Origin: SG8-39 sp041558415
Lineage (GTDB): Bacteria > Pseudomonadota > Gammaproteobacteria > Burkholderiales > SG8-39
NCBI GenBank assembly: GCA_041558415.1
Contig: JBFFEY010000007.1
Location: 1 to 64,000 of the forward strand
DNA length: 64,000 nucleotides
Direction of reading: 5' to 3'
A program made the position numbers and the translations under genes. Numbering within the stretch: position 1 is the stretch's first letter; each line of letters begins with the position of its first letter. The notes beneath the pieces are model-generated. The model was not told the DNA's origin. It did not search any database and saw only the letters and a list, made by a program, of their open reading frames with translations. This document shows positions 1 to 8,943 of the stretch, in pieces.

Positions 1-142
1 CGACCGCCACGCGCTGGTCGAGCCCGCGGGCGCAGGCCGCGCGCCAGAACGCGCCCTGCCGATCGACGGAAAGGGGGTGGCCGTCGGGAAAGCCGTAGCG
101 GCCGAGGGCCGCGCCCAAGAAGACCTGCGTCTCCGCTGCCAT
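1..142 (-). CDS. Histone deacetylase/AcuC-family protein, N-terminal fragment
   Basis: Only the first 47 codons lie in the window; the gene continues beyond position 1. Reading the minus strand from the ATG at 142 gives a start with RYGFPDGHPLSVDR followed by an aromatic-rich helix. This resembles the N-terminus of bacterial histone-deacetylase-like (AcuC/acetylpolyamine amidohydrolase) proteins, where a YGF..HP..DR element comes first. The catalytic His-Asp zinc site would lie outside the window, so family membership is inferred from this short motif. It lies 27 bases downstream of the glcF stop on the same strand and could be cotranscribed with it. Confidence 0.55.
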   Translation of the reverse strand, partial: MAAETQVFLGAALGRYGFPDGHPLSVDRQGAFWRAACARGLDQRVAV

Positions 143-169
143 TGCGTCAGCGCGCCTCGCGAGCCGCTC

Positions 170-1420
170 TCACACAGCCGCCGCGGCGAGCCGCTCGTCC
201 AGCAGCTCGATCCAGTGGCGCACCGGCACCTGCGCCCCCACCTGCAGGTGCGTGAGGCAGCCGATGTTCGCGGTGACGATGGTCTGCGGCTGTCCCGAGT
301 GCAGCGCCGCCTGCTTGCGCACGCGCAGCGTATGCGCCAGTGCCGGTTGCAGGATCGAATAGGTGCCGGCCGATCCGCAGCACAGGTGCGCGTCCGGCAC
401 TGCCGTGAGCGCGTAGCCGGCGCGCGTCAGCAACGGTTCGACGATGTCGCGCAGGCGCTGCGCGTGCTGCAGCGAGCACGGCGCGTGGAATGCGACCCGG
501 CCCGCGCCGGGCGCGGTGAGTGGCGCGAGGCGTGCGAGCAGCGTCTCCGCGCACTCGCTCACCACCTCGGACAGATCGCGCGTCATGGCGCTTACGCGCG
601 CCGCCTTGTCGCGGTAGGCCGCATCGTCGCGCAGCAGATGCCCGTACTCGCGCACCATCGAGCCGCAGCCGCTGGCCGTCATGACGATCGCCTCGACCTC
701 GCCGCGTTCGATCATCGGCCACCAGGCGTCGATCAGCGCGCGCGCGTCGTCTAGCCCGTCGGTCTGGTCGTTTAGGTGATAGCGCACGGCGCCGCAGCAG
801 CCACCGCCGGGGGCTTCGAAGAGCGAAATGCCGGCGGCGTCCAGCACGCGCGCCGCGGCCGCATTGATCACCGGCGCGAGCGCCGGCTGCACGCAGCCGG
901 CGAGTACCAGCATGCCGCGCGCACGCCGCGCCGCCGGCCACGCACCGCGCGCGCGCGCGCGCTCGGGCACCACGCGCTTGAGCGGCGGCGGCAGCAGCGG
1001 TCGCAGGAACTGACCGAGCCCGAGCAGTGCGGCGAACAGCCGCGTGCGCGGCAGCACCGCGCCGAGCGCCGCGCGCTGCAGCCGTGCGACGGGGCCGCGC
1101 CGAGCACGGGCCTCGACGATGCCGCGTCCGATGTCGACCAGGCGACCGTAGTGCACCCCCGAAGGGCAGGTGGTCTCGCAGGACCGGCAGGTCAGGCAGC
1201 GATCGAGATGCAGCCGTGTGCGCGCCGTCGGCTGACCGCCTTCCAGCACCTGCTTGATGAGATAGATCCGGCCGCGCGGTCCGTCGAGCTCGTCGCCGAT
1301 CAGCTGATACGTCGGACATGTTGCGGTGCAGAAGCCGCAATGCACGCACTTGCGCAGAATCTCTTCTGCCTCGCGCCCCTCGGGCCTGTCACGGATGAAA
1401 TCAGCGAGTGTCGTCTGCAT
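170..1420 (-). CDS. glcF: Glycolate oxidase iron-sulfur subunit GlcF
   Basis: A 416-residue protein, close to the usual GlcF length of about 405. It carries two ferredoxin-type cluster motifs near the N-terminus, CVHCGFCTATCP and CLTCRSCETTCP, followed by two CCG-type cysteine-rich domains (GGGCCGAVRYH and LCCGSAGTY). In the family this subunit carries electrons from the FAD subunits GlcD/GlcE to the respiratory chain during oxidation of glycolate to glyoxylate. The start is the ATG at 1420 (MQTTLADF), because the frame stays open far upstream into non-coding-looking sequence. It is separated from glcE by an oppositely oriented gene, so it probably has its own promoter in the 90-bp gap before 1511. 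Confidence 0.93.
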   Translation of the reverse strand: MQTTLADFIRDRPEGREAEEILRKCVHCGFCTATCPTYQLIGDELDGPRGRIYLIKQVLEGGQPTARTRLHLDRCLTCRSCETTCPSGVHYGRLVDIGRGIVEARARRGPVARLQRAALGAVLPRTRLFAALLGLGQFLRPLLPPPLKRVVPERARARGAWPAARRARGMLVLAGCVQPALAPVINAAAARVLDAAGISLFEAPGGGCCGAVRYHLNDQTDGLDDARALIDAWWPMIERGEVEAIVMTASGCGSMVREYGHLLRDDAAYRDKAARVSAMTRDLSEVVSECAETLLARLAPLTAPGAGRVAFHAPCSLQHAQRLRDIVEPLLTRAGYALTAVPDAHLCCGSAGTYSILQPALAHTLRVRKQAALHSGQPQTIVTANIGCLTHLQVGAQVPVRHWIELLDERLAAAAV

Positions 1421-1510
1421 GCGTGAAACGAGAAATCTGCATTTTTCAATCCACGGGCCTGGCTCTATAGTCCTGCCGTAACCGCAAGCCTGGATCCACG
1501 CATTCCTCGG

Positions 1511-2404
1511 ATGGATCGCCCGAACTGGAAATTCGTCCTGCCCGCCGCAGCGGCCGGCGGCTTCGTGCTGGTCGGCTTCTGGGGCCTGCTCGTCGGTCCG
1601 CTCGGCACCGCGTGGTACCTGTCGTGGCAGCGCAAGCGCGGCAGCGCCGGCGGCGCCGACGACGAGGACGCGCGGCTCGCCGTTTTCATGGCCGAATCCG
1701 CCAAGGCACAGCTGGCGGCCGCGCGCCACAAACCCGGGGGCGCGGGCGCAGTGCATGCGGCAGCGGTTGCGGCACCGGCCCGCTTCGCGGGTCCGGTCGC
1801 GGCGCCCGAAACGCCGGTCGGCCCCAAGCCGAGTTTCGCCGAGTTGCGCCAGCGCGTGCAGCAGGTGGAGGAGCGCGCGCTGTGCAACGCGCTCGCCGCG
1901 GCGCGCCTGGCCGAGCTGGAAGACGCGCGCGACGCGCATGCCGCGGCCGAAGCCGCACTGATCGCGCGGCGCGTGGCCACGAAGACCGAGCATGCGCCGC
2001 TGCGCCTGCGCGCTGCCTCGCGCGCGATTACCGCCTGCCTCGAGACCGACCAAGCCGACATGGCCGCGGCGCTGTTCGCGGAGTTCGTCGCCGAGCGCGC
2101 CGCACTGCGGCTCGCCCAGCCGCACTGGGAACCGCTCGGGCGTGCGCTGCTCGAGCAGGGTGCGCTGATGGAAGCCGCCTGGGCGCTGCATGCCGGCGCG
2201 GTGCTCGGCAAGGACCTGGTGAGCGCGCAGAAACGCCTGGTGGAAGTCGCGGGCAGAGCCGCCGACGCCGGCAAGCCGAAGGTCGCGCTCAGGCTGTACG
2301 CGACGCTGCTCGAGAAGTATCCGCAGTCGCAGTACGCGGACTTCGTGCGCTCGAACATGCGTATCGAGGAAAAGAAGCTCGCCAAGGGTTCCACGCCGAC
2401 CTGA
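1511..2404 (+). CDS. Membrane-anchored protein of unknown function with TPR-like C-terminus
   Basis: I do not recognise the family. The 297-residue product starts with MDRPNWKF and has one long hydrophobic segment at about residues 9-38 followed by WQRKR, consistent with a single membrane anchor. The middle is Ala/Glu/Arg-rich and probably helical or coiled-coil (residues about 110-160). The last 60 residues (LRLYATLLEKYPQSQYADFVR) resemble a tetratricopeptide-type repeat as in tol-pal or YfgM-like proteins. It is divergent from glcF and convergent with glcE, whose stop codon is only 3 bases away, so it splits the glc genes. The reading frame is supported by GC-rich third positions and a clear protein-like composition. 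Confidence 0.7.
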   Translation: MDRPNWKFVLPAAAAGGFVLVGFWGLLVGPLGTAWYLSWQRKRGSAGGADDEDARLAVFMAESAKAQLAAARHKPGGAGAVHAAAVAAPARFAGPVAAPETPVGPKPSFAELRQRVQQVEERALCNALAAARLAELEDARDAHAAAEAALIARRVATKTEHAPLRLRAASRAITACLETDQADMAAALFAEFVAERAALRLAQPHWEPLGRALLEQGALMEAAWALHAGAVLGKDLVSAQKRLVEVAGRAADAGKPKVALRLYATLLEKYPQSQYADFVRSNMRIEEKKLAKGSTPT

Positions 2405-2407
2405 ATC

Positions 2408-3478
2408 TCAGAGGTCGGGATACATCCGACCACGGTTGAAGATGCCTTGCGGGTCGAACGCGGCCTTCAGTCCGCGATGCAGCCGGATCTGCACGTCGCT
2501 CAGTGGCGCGAAAGGCACCGCCGTCTTGTCGCGCGCGCGGAACAACGTCGCGTGGCCGCCGGCACGCGCGGCAGCCTCGCGCAGCAGCCGCGGCTCGGCG
2601 TCCGAGCGCAACCAGCGCAGCGCGCCGCCCCACTCGATGAAGGGTTCTCCCGGCAGGGCGCGCGGCGCCGCGTGGGACGGCAGCGCAAGGCGCCACAGCG
2701 GCGCATCGCCCGCGAAGAAGTCGTGCGTCTGCTCGCGCACCGCGTCCCAGAAGCCCCGCGCCGCGCCAGCATCGACCGCTTCGCCGCCGAGACGTGCAGC
2801 CGCGGCGCGCAGTGCCGCCGCCGCACCCGAGAGCCGCAGCTGCAGCACGCCGGCATGCCAGGCCGCCGCCGAGATCGGCAGCGGCTGCCCGGCCCAGGCG
2901 TTCAGCTGCGTGAGCGCCTGCGCTTGCGACAGCTCGAAGCGCCGCGTCTGCTCCTCGACCGGGCGCGGTAGCACCTTGAGCGAGACCTCCAGAATCACGC
3001 CCAGCGTGCCGAGCGAGCCGGCGAGCAGGCGCGACACGTCGTAGCCGGCGACGTTCTTCATCACTTCCCCGCCGAAGCGCAGCACCCGTGCGCGACCGTC
3101 GAGCAGCGTGGCGCCGAGCACGAAGTCGCGCACGGCGCCGGCCGCCATGCGGCGCGGGCCGGACAGCCCTGCGGCGACACATCCGCCGACGGTGGCCTCG
3201 GCGCCAGCCCGTGCGAAATGCGGCGGCTCGAAGGCCAGCATCTGCCCCTGCTCGGCGAGCGACGTCTCGAGCGTCACGAGCGGCGTGCCGGCACGCGCCG
3301 TGACCACGAGCTCGGTCGGGTCGTAGCGCACGATGCCGGCGTGCGTGCGCGTGTCGAGCACCTCGCCATCGAGCACCCCGCCGTAGAAATCCTTGGTGCC
3401 GCCGCCGCGCAGGCGCAGCCGTGTGCCGGCGGTGGCGGCGCGAACGCGCTCGGCGAGCGACTGCGTGGCGTCGGTCAC
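2408..3478 (-). CDS. glcE: Glycolate oxidase FAD-binding subunit GlcE
   Basis: A 356-residue FAD-binding oxidoreductase of the PCMH/VAO fold. The FAD-binding region is visible in RLRLRGGGTKDFYGG, in TVGGCVAAGLSGPRR and in GEVMKNVAGYDVSRLLAGS, which is typical of GlcE. The C-terminus ends in AFDPQGIFNRGRMYPDL, the usual family ending. The likely start is a GTG at 3478 (VTDATQSL), 5 bases after the glcD stop; the frame is open upstream but that sequence overlaps glcD. GlcE works with GlcD and GlcF in membrane-associated glycolate dehydrogenase. It is cotranscribed with hyi and glcD. Confidence 0.93.
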   Translation of the reverse strand: MTDATQSLAERVRAATAGTRLRLRGGGTKDFYGGVLDGEVLDTRTHAGIVRYDPTELVVTARAGTPLVTLETSLAEQGQMLAFEPPHFARAGAEATVGGCVAAGLSGPRRMAAGAVRDFVLGATLLDGRARVLRFGGEVMKNVAGYDVSRLLAGSLGTLGVILEVSLKVLPRPVEEQTRRFELSQAQALTQLNAWAGQPLPISAAAWHAGVLQLRLSGAAAALRAAAARLGGEAVDAGAARGFWDAVREQTHDFFAGDAPLWRLALPSHAAPRALPGEPFIEWGGALRWLRSDAEPRLLREAAARAGGHATLFRARDKTAVPFAPLSDVQIRLHRGLKAAFDPQGIFNRGRMYPDL

Positions 3479-3483
3479 GCCGC

Positions 3484-4974
3484 CTAGAACCTCGGCAGCT
3501 CCGGGTGCTTCAGCCGGCCGCCGCGCACGTGCATGCGCCCGAACTCCGCGCAGCGGTGCAGCGTCGGCACCGCCTTGCCGGGGTTCAGCAGCCCCTTGGG
3601 GTCGAACACCCGCTTCACGGCGTGGAACGCCTCCAGCTCGTCGTCGCGGAACTGCACGCACATCTGGTCGATCTTCTCGACGCCGACGCCGTGCTCCCCG
3701 GTGATGGTGCCGCCCACCTCGACGCACTTCTCCAGCACCTCGGCCGCGAACTGCTCCGTGCGCTCGAGCTGCTGCGGGTCGTTGGCGTCGAACAGGATCA
3801 GCGGGTGCAGGTTGCCGTCGCCGGCATGGAAAACGTTGGGGCAGCGCAGGCCGTACTTGTTCTCCATCTCGGCGATGAAGCGCAGCACCTCGCCCAATCG
3901 ACGCCGCGGGATCGTGCCATCCATGCAGTAGTAGTCCGGCGAGATGCGCCCGACCGCGGGGAACGCCGCCTTGCGCCCCGACCAGAAACGCAGCCGCTCG
4001 GCCTCGTCGCGCGAGACGGTCATGCGCGTCGCGCCCGCCTCCCGGAGCACCGTCTTGATGCGCACGATCTCCTCCTCGACTTCCTCCGGCGTACCGTCCG
4101 ATTCGGCGAGCAGGATCGCGGCGGCGTCGAGGTCGTAGCCGGCATGGACGAAGTCCTCCACCGCGCGCGTGGCCGGCTGATCCATCATCTCGAGACCTGC
4201 CGGAATGATGCCGGCGGCGATCACCGCCGCCACTGCGGCGCCCGCCTTCTCCACGTCGTCGAACGAGGCCATCACCACGCGCGCGAGCTGCGGCTTCGGC
4301 AGCAGCTTGACGCTCACCTCGGTCACGACCGCCAACAGGCCTTCCGAGCCGATGGCCAGGGCGAGCAGGTCGTAGCCCGGCGCATCCGGCGCCTCCGAAC
4401 CGAACGTCACCGGCTCGCCTTCGACCGTGTAGCCGCGCACCTGCAGCACGTTGTGCACCGTCAGGCCGTATTTGAGGCAGTGCACGCCGCCCGAGTTTTC
4501 GGCGACGTTGCCGCCGATCGAGCAGGCGATCTGGCTCGAGGGATCGGGCGCGTAATACAGCCCAAACGGTGCGACGACGTCGGAGATCGCGGCATTGCGC
4601 ACGCCCGGCTGGACCACGGCCACCCGCGCCAACGGGTCGACGCGCACGACGCGCATGAACTTGGCCATCGACAGCAGCACACCGTCGGCGAGCGGCAGCG
4701 CGCCGCCCGACAGCCCGGTGCCCGCGCCGCGCGGCACCACCGGCACGTCCATGGCGTGACAGGTCTGCAGCAGGCGCTGCACCTGCACTTCGGTCTCCGG
4801 CAGCGCGACCACCATCGGCAGGCGACGATACGCGGTCAGGCCGTCGCACTCGTAGGGCCGCGTGTCCTCGGCCTCGTACAGCACGCACCGCGCGGGCAGA
4901 AACGCACGCAGCGCGGCGGCAACCGCCTTCTGGCGCTGCGGATCGATCACCGGATTGCGTTCGTTGGCACCCAT
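3484..4974 (-). CDS. glcD: Glycolate oxidase catalytic FAD subunit GlcD
   Basis: A 496-residue FAD-linked oxidase of normal GlcD length. The PCMH FAD domain shows PVVPRGAGTGLSGGALP, IGGNVAENSGG and a long FAD-oxidase C-terminal domain with the HAGDGNLHPLILFD and TGEHGVGVEK signatures that hold the substrate and FAD in GlcD and D-lactate dehydrogenases. The nearby glcE, glcF and hyi genes favour glycolate over D-lactate as the substrate. It lies 9 bases downstream of hyi and 5 bases upstream of glcE, so the three genes form one operon on the minus strand. Confidence 0.95.
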   Translation of the reverse strand: MGANERNPVIDPQRQKAVAAALRAFLPARCVLYEAEDTRPYECDGLTAYRRLPMVVALPETEVQVQRLLQTCHAMDVPVVPRGAGTGLSGGALPLADGVLLSMAKFMRVVRVDPLARVAVVQPGVRNAAISDVVAPFGLYYAPDPSSQIACSIGGNVAENSGGVHCLKYGLTVHNVLQVRGYTVEGEPVTFGSEAPDAPGYDLLALAIGSEGLLAVVTEVSVKLLPKPQLARVVMASFDDVEKAGAAVAAVIAAGIIPAGLEMMDQPATRAVEDFVHAGYDLDAAAILLAESDGTPEEVEEEIVRIKTVLREAGATRMTVSRDEAERLRFWSGRKAAFPAVGRISPDYYCMDGTIPRRRLGEVLRFIAEMENKYGLRCPNVFHAGDGNLHPLILFDANDPQQLERTEQFAAEVLEKCVEVGGTITGEHGVGVEKIDQMCVQFRDDELEAFHAVKRVFDPKGLLNPGKAVPTLHRCAEFGRMHVRGGRLKHPELPRF

Positions 4975-4983
4975 CGTCGCGTC

Positions 4984-5766
4984 TCAAGCCTGCAGGTACG
5001 GCCGCGCCCAGGCAAGCCCGGCGACGGTATCGGCTCGGGGATTGTATTCGCAGCCGATCGCGCCGGCGTAGCCGAGGCGGTCGATCGCCGCAAGCAGCCA
5101 CGGAAAGTTGATCTCGCCGCTGCCCGGCTCGTGCCGGTCGGGCACGTCGGCGAGCTGCATGTGGCCGATGCGCGGCAGCAGGCGCTCGATGGTCTTCGCC
5201 AGATCGCCTTCCATGATCTGCATGTGGAAGATGTCGTACTGCAGATAGGCATTGTCGGCGCCGGCCGCGTCGATCGCCTCGAGCACCTGGCGCGAGGTCG
5301 GCAGGAAGAATCCCGGCACCGTGCGCGTGTTGCAGGCCTCGACCATGAGTGCGAGGCCGGCACCGTGCAGCTGCTGCGCCGCGTAGGCGAGATTGTCGAC
5401 CAGCGTGTCGTGGTACGGCTGGCGCGCGGCGTCCTGCGGGATCACCCCGGAGAGGCAGTTCAGCCGCGGGCAGTTCGCCACGCGCGCGTACTCGATCGCA
5501 CGCGCCACCCCTTCGCGAAACTCGCTGCGGCGTTCCGGCAGACAGGCGATGCCGCGGTCGCCTTTCGCGGCGTCGCCGGCGGGCAGATTGTGCAGCACCA
5601 CCTCGACGCCGGCGTCGCGCGCCCAGCGCGCGACATCGGCGGCCGGCCAGGCATAGGGAAACTGGTACTCCACGCAACGGAAGCCGGCGCGCGCCGCAGC
5701 GGCGAAGCGCGCCGGGAAATCCAGATCGGGAAACAGCAGCGACAGGTTCGCGGCAAGGCGTGGCAT
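4984..5766 (-). CDS. hyi: Hydroxypyruvate isomerase (Hyi family)
   Basis: A 260-residue TIM-barrel sugar-phosphate-isomerase-like protein. Family features are the opening MPRLAANLSLLFPDLDFP, MVEACNTRTVPGFFL with a metal-binding glutamate, YLQYDIFHMQIMEGDL, the HMQLADVPDRHEPGSGEI metal/substrate loop, and GCEYNPR near the C-terminus. It interconverts hydroxypyruvate and tartronate semialdehyde in glyoxylate assimilation. The related OtnI (2-oxo-tetronate isomerase) has a similar sequence, but the glcDE context supports the glyoxylate role. First gene of the hyi-glcD-glcE operon; its promoter should lie in 5767-5849. Confidence 0.88.
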   Translation of the reverse strand: MPRLAANLSLLFPDLDFPARFAAAARAGFRCVEYQFPYAWPAADVARWARDAGVEVVLHNLPAGDAAKGDRGIACLPERRSEFREGVARAIEYARVANCPRLNCLSGVIPQDAARQPYHDTLVDNLAYAAQQLHGAGLALMVEACNTRTVPGFFLPTSRQVLEAIDAAGADNAYLQYDIFHMQIMEGDLAKTIERLLPRIGHMQLADVPDRHEPGSGEINFPWLLAAIDRLGYAGAIGCEYNPRADTVAGLAWARPYLQA

Positions 5767-5849
5767 ATGCGGTCCTTATCCGGGGCGAAGCAGGATCGAA
5801 CGCCCCTGCCATCCGAGAGGGTATCATTTTGCCCTTACGCCCTAAGCTT

Positions 5850-6101
5850 ATGGCTGCCAACAAGAAACCCTGGCGAAAGCTCATCGCCTCCGGCGTGGCA
5901 ACGGTGGCGCTGTACGGCCTGCTGTTCGGCCATGAAACCGAAGTCCTGGCCACCTTCACGCGGACCGATGGCTGGTATCCCGCGCTGCCCGTGGTGACCA
6001 CGTTTCTCTTCTCGCTGGTGCACGGCGCGTTTACCGGCTACTTCTGGGACGCGCTGGGCGTCAAGCCGCGCGCGCGGATCAAGGAAGCGAAGCAGGCCTG
6101 A
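5850..6101 (+). CDS. Small membrane protein preceding a TSUP permease
   Basis: An 83-residue protein with one or two hydrophobic segments: residues about 11-26 (IASGVATVALYGLLFG) and about 43-68 (YPALPVVTTFLFSLVHGAFTG). It has a basic N-terminus (MAANKKPWRK) and a basic C-terminal tail. I do not recognise a named family. It is followed after 3 bases by the TSUP permease gene, so it is likely coexpressed and may be a transporter accessory protein; that role is inferred from position only. The ATG at 5850 is preferred because an upstream in-frame ATG lies in poor coding sequence. Confidence 0.7.
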   Translation: MAANKKPWRKLIASGVATVALYGLLFGHETEVLATFTRTDGWYPALPVVTTFLFSLVHGAFTGYFWDALGVKPRARIKEAKQA

Positions 6102-6104
6102 GCC

Positions 6105-7136
6105 ATGCCACCCGGATTCATCGAACTCGGTGCGGACAATGTCGCCTTCCTTTTGATGGTCGGCTTCATCGGCGGGCTGGTGAGCGGCTTCATCGGTTCG
6201 GGCGGCGCGTTCGTGCTGACGCCCGGCATGATGAGCATGGGCATCTCTGGCGCCGTCGCCGTTGCCAGCAACCTCTGCCACAAGTTCCCGAAAGCGCTGG
6301 TCGGCGCCTACCGGCGCTACCAGTTTGGCCAGGTCGACGTGAAGCTCGGCCTGATCATGGCCGCATCCGCGGGTGCCGGCGTCTGGGTGGGCGCCGGATT
6401 CATGGAGCACGTGCGGCTCACCTATGGCCCGGCCGGCTCGAGCCTGTACGTCAGCCTGGTGTTCGTCGTCGTCCTGACCGCAGTCGGATCGTTCGTGCTG
6501 CGCGATGCGCTGCAGCTGCGCAGGCGCGGGCACGCCGAAGTGGAGACGACCCACCCGCTGGCGCGCTGGGTGCAATCGGTCAACATCCCGGGAACGATGA
6601 TCGAGTTCAAGGTCGCGAAAATCCGGGTCTCGGCACTGTTTACGCTGCCGCTCGGCTTCGCCACGGGATTGCTCGCCTCGTCCATTGCCGTCGGCGGCTT
6701 CGTGGGCGTGCCCGGCATGATCTACGTGCTCGGCGCGCCGACGCTGGTGGCCAGCGCGACCGAACTGGTCATCGCCTTCGTCATGGGCCTGATCGGGACC
6801 ACCAAGTACGCAATGGCTGGCATCGTCGACATCCGCCTGGCGATGTTGATTTTGCTCGGATCGCTGTTTGGCGTTCAGCTCGGTGCGATCGGTACCACGT
6901 ACGTCAGGGCGTATGTGGTGAAGCTCGTGACCGCAGTGATCATGCTGATCGTTGCGGTGAGCCGCCTGCTCGTCGTCCCCGTGCACCTTGCCGAACTCGA
7001 AGTCATGTCGCTAAAAGGCTGGCAGGTAAGCGTCCTCAAGAACGTGAGCTTCGCCTTGATGGTCGCCGCCCTCGTGGTCGGCGCGACAATCATCCTCGGC
7101 TCGATGCTGCGCGGGCGCACACGCGCCAGCGCCTGA
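6105..7136 (+). CDS. TSUP (TauE/SafE) family anion permease
   Basis: A 343-residue polytopic membrane protein. Two repeated segments characteristic of TauE/SafE permeases can be seen: GFIGGLVSGFIGSGGAFVLTPGMM near the N-terminus and a related region around GLLASSIAVGGFVGVPGMIY in the second half. Hydrophobic stretches account for about eight helices. In this family such proteins move sulfite, sulfoacetate or other organosulfonate anions, but the substrate here is unknown. It is directly followed by a SulP permease and an SLC13-type carrier in the same direction, so this looks like an anion-transport cluster. Confidence 0.85.
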   Translation: MPPGFIELGADNVAFLLMVGFIGGLVSGFIGSGGAFVLTPGMMSMGISGAVAVASNLCHKFPKALVGAYRRYQFGQVDVKLGLIMAASAGAGVWVGAGFMEHVRLTYGPAGSSLYVSLVFVVVLTAVGSFVLRDALQLRRRGHAEVETTHPLARWVQSVNIPGTMIEFKVAKIRVSALFTLPLGFATGLLASSIAVGGFVGVPGMIYVLGAPTLVASATELVIAFVMGLIGTTKYAMAGIVDIRLAMLILLGSLFGVQLGAIGTTYVRAYVVKLVTAVIMLIVAVSRLLVVPVHLAELEVMSLKGWQVSVLKNVSFALMVAALVVGATIILGSMLRGRTRASA

Positions 7137-7161
7137 GGTCGGTGCGGCCGGGTCGCCGCGC

Positions 7162-8943
7162 GTGAGACCGTCAGCCGTGGCCGCGCGCGCCCGCAGCCTG
7201 TTCCCGCCGCTCGCCTGGTGGAAGCGGATCAACCGCGCCAACCTGCGCGCCGACCTTGTCGCCGGGCTGCTCGGCGCCGTCGTCGTCGTGCCCCAGGGCA
7301 TCGCCTTCGCAACGCTTGCCGGACTGCCGCCGGTCTACGGCCTGTACGCAGCCATGGTCCCCACGGCGGTTGCCGCCCTGTTCGGCTCGTCGTGGCACGC
7401 CGTGACGGGCCCGACCAACGCCGTGTCTCTGTTCGTGTTCGCGACCGTCGCGCCGCTTGCGGTACCCGGCTCGGAACGCTACATCGTGCTCGTGCTGACG
7501 CTCTCGTTCATGACCGGCGCCATGATGCTGGCGATGGGGCTGCTGCGCCTCGGGCGCGTCGTCAACTTCATCTCGCACACGGTGGTCGTCGGCTTCACGG
7601 CCGGTGCGGCGGTGCTGATCATCGCCAGTCAGCTGCGCAACTTCTTCGGCGTCGAGTTTCCCGCCAGCAGTTCCTTTCTCGGCACCCTGCAGGCGTTCGT
7701 CGCGCACGCCGGCGAAATCAAGCCTTACGTCGTGCTGACCGGAGTGGTGACGCTTGGCGCGGCACTCCTCGCGCGCCGCTACCTCGCCAAGGTTCCGTAC
7801 ATGATCGTCGCCCTGGTTGCGGGCGGCGCCGCGGCCTGGGCACTCGGCCAGTGGCTGCCGTCGCAGCAGACCGGCATTCGCACGCTGGGTCCGCTGCCGA
7901 GCGCCCTGCCACAGCTTTCGCATCCCGAACTCAGCGCGGATACGCTGAAGTCGCTCATGGGCATCGCGTTCGGCGTGACGGTGCTCGGCCTGACCGAGGC
8001 AATCTCGATCGCACGCGCCATCGCGCTGAAATCCGGCCAGCGCATCGACGCCAACCAGGAGTTCATCGGCCAGGGACTGGCGAACCTAAGCGCGAGTTTC
8101 TTCTCGGCCTTTCCGACGTCCGCCTCGTTCAATCGCTCCGGCATCAATTACGACGCCGGTGCGCGAACGCCGCTGGCGGCCGCGTCGGCGGCGGTTTTTC
8201 TCGTCATCGTCGTGCTTGGCGTCGGCCCGTTGCTCGCCCATCTGCCGACCGCGACCATGGCAGCGGTCCTGTTCATGGTCGCCTGGCGGCTGTTCGACTT
8301 CGAAGCAATCCGCACCATTCTGCGCACCAGTCGCAGCGAAGCCGCGGTGCTGGTATTGACCTTCGCCGCAACCTTGCTGATGAACCTCGAGATCGCGATC
8401 CTCACGGGTGTGATGTTGTCGCTGATGATCTACCTCAACCGCACCTCGCGCCCGCAGATGCGCACCCTGGTGCCCGACCCCCGCCATGCCAAGCGCCGCT
8501 TCGGACCGATGGCCGACGGCCTCGCGGAGTGCCCGCAGACTAAGATCATGACCATCGAGGGCTCGATCTATTTCGGCGCCGTCGACCACGTCGAAGGCCA
8601 CCTCGACACGCTGCGTGAGGTCGCACGGTCGCAGAAACACCTGTTGCTCGTTTGCCGCAACGTCAATTTCATCGACATTGCCGGCGCGGAAGCGCTCGTC
8701 CACGAGGCTCGCAAACGCCGCTGGGATGGCGGTCGGCTCTACCTGTACGGGTTACGCCAGCCAGTCGATCAGGTGCTGAAAAACAGCGGCCTGCTTGCGG
8801 AGATCGGCGACGAGCAGATCTTCCGCTCCAAGCAGGACGCCATCGGCACCATTTTCGGCCGCCTCGATCGCTCGACCTGCGCGCGCTGCCGCGCGCGCAT
8901 CTTCGAGGAGTGCGCCTCGCTGCCACCGCCGGAGTCGTCATGA
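7162..8943 (+). CDS. SulP family anion permease with STAS domain
   Basis: A 593-residue SLC26/SulP transporter beginning at a GTG (MRPSAVAAR). The family motif region is LVAGLLGAVVVVPQGIAFATLAGLPPVYGLYAA, split here into its core elements PQGIAFA and GLPPVYGLY; SASFNRSGIN in the middle matches the conserved transmembrane 8 region. About 10-12 helices run to residue 425, then a STAS domain spans about 455-560 (IMTIEGSIYFGAVDHVE, HLLLVCRNVNFIDIAGAEAL). SulP members carry sulfate, bicarbonate or other anions with protons or sodium. The extreme C-terminus has a small cysteine group, CARCRARIFEEC, which may bind metal. Its stop overlaps the next gene's start. Confidence 0.9.
   Translation: MRPSAVAARARSLFPPLAWWKRINRANLRADLVAGLLGAVVVVPQGIAFATLAGLPPVYGLYAAMVPTAVAALFGSSWHAVTGPTNAVSLFVFATVAPLAVPGSERYIVLVLTLSFMTGAMMLAMGLLRLGRVVNFISHTVVVGFTAGAAVLIIASQLRNFFGVEFPASSSFLGTLQAFVAHAGEIKPYVVLTGVVTLGAALLARRYLAKVPYMIVALVAGGAAAWALGQWLPSQQTGIRTLGPLPSALPQLSHPELSADTLKSLMGIAFGVTVLGLTEAISIARAIALKSGQRIDANQEFIGQGLANLSASFFSAFPTSASFNRSGINYDAGARTPLAAASAAVFLVIVVLGVGPLLAHLPTATMAAVLFMVAWRLFDFEAIRTILRTSRSEAAVLVLTFAATLLMNLEIAILTGVMLSLMIYLNRTSRPQMRTLVPDPRHAKRRFGPMADGLAECPQTKIMTIEGSIYFGAVDHVEGHLDTLREVARSQKHLLLVCRNVNFIDIAGAEALVHEARKRRWDGGRLYLYGLRQPVDQVLKNSGLLAEIGDEQIFRSKQDAIGTIFGRLDRSTCARCRARIFEECASLPPPESS

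Noticed and set aside
3421..5997. An 858-codon open frame on the plus strand antisense to glcD and hyi
   Set aside because: It is Arg/His/Gln-rich, has no family features and lies opposite well-identified genes; it is a by-product of high GC content.
6105..7136. Horizontal transfer of the TSUP gene based on low GC in some lines
   Set aside because: Hand-counted lines range from about 57% to 72% GC, which can be explained by the hydrophobic protein composition.
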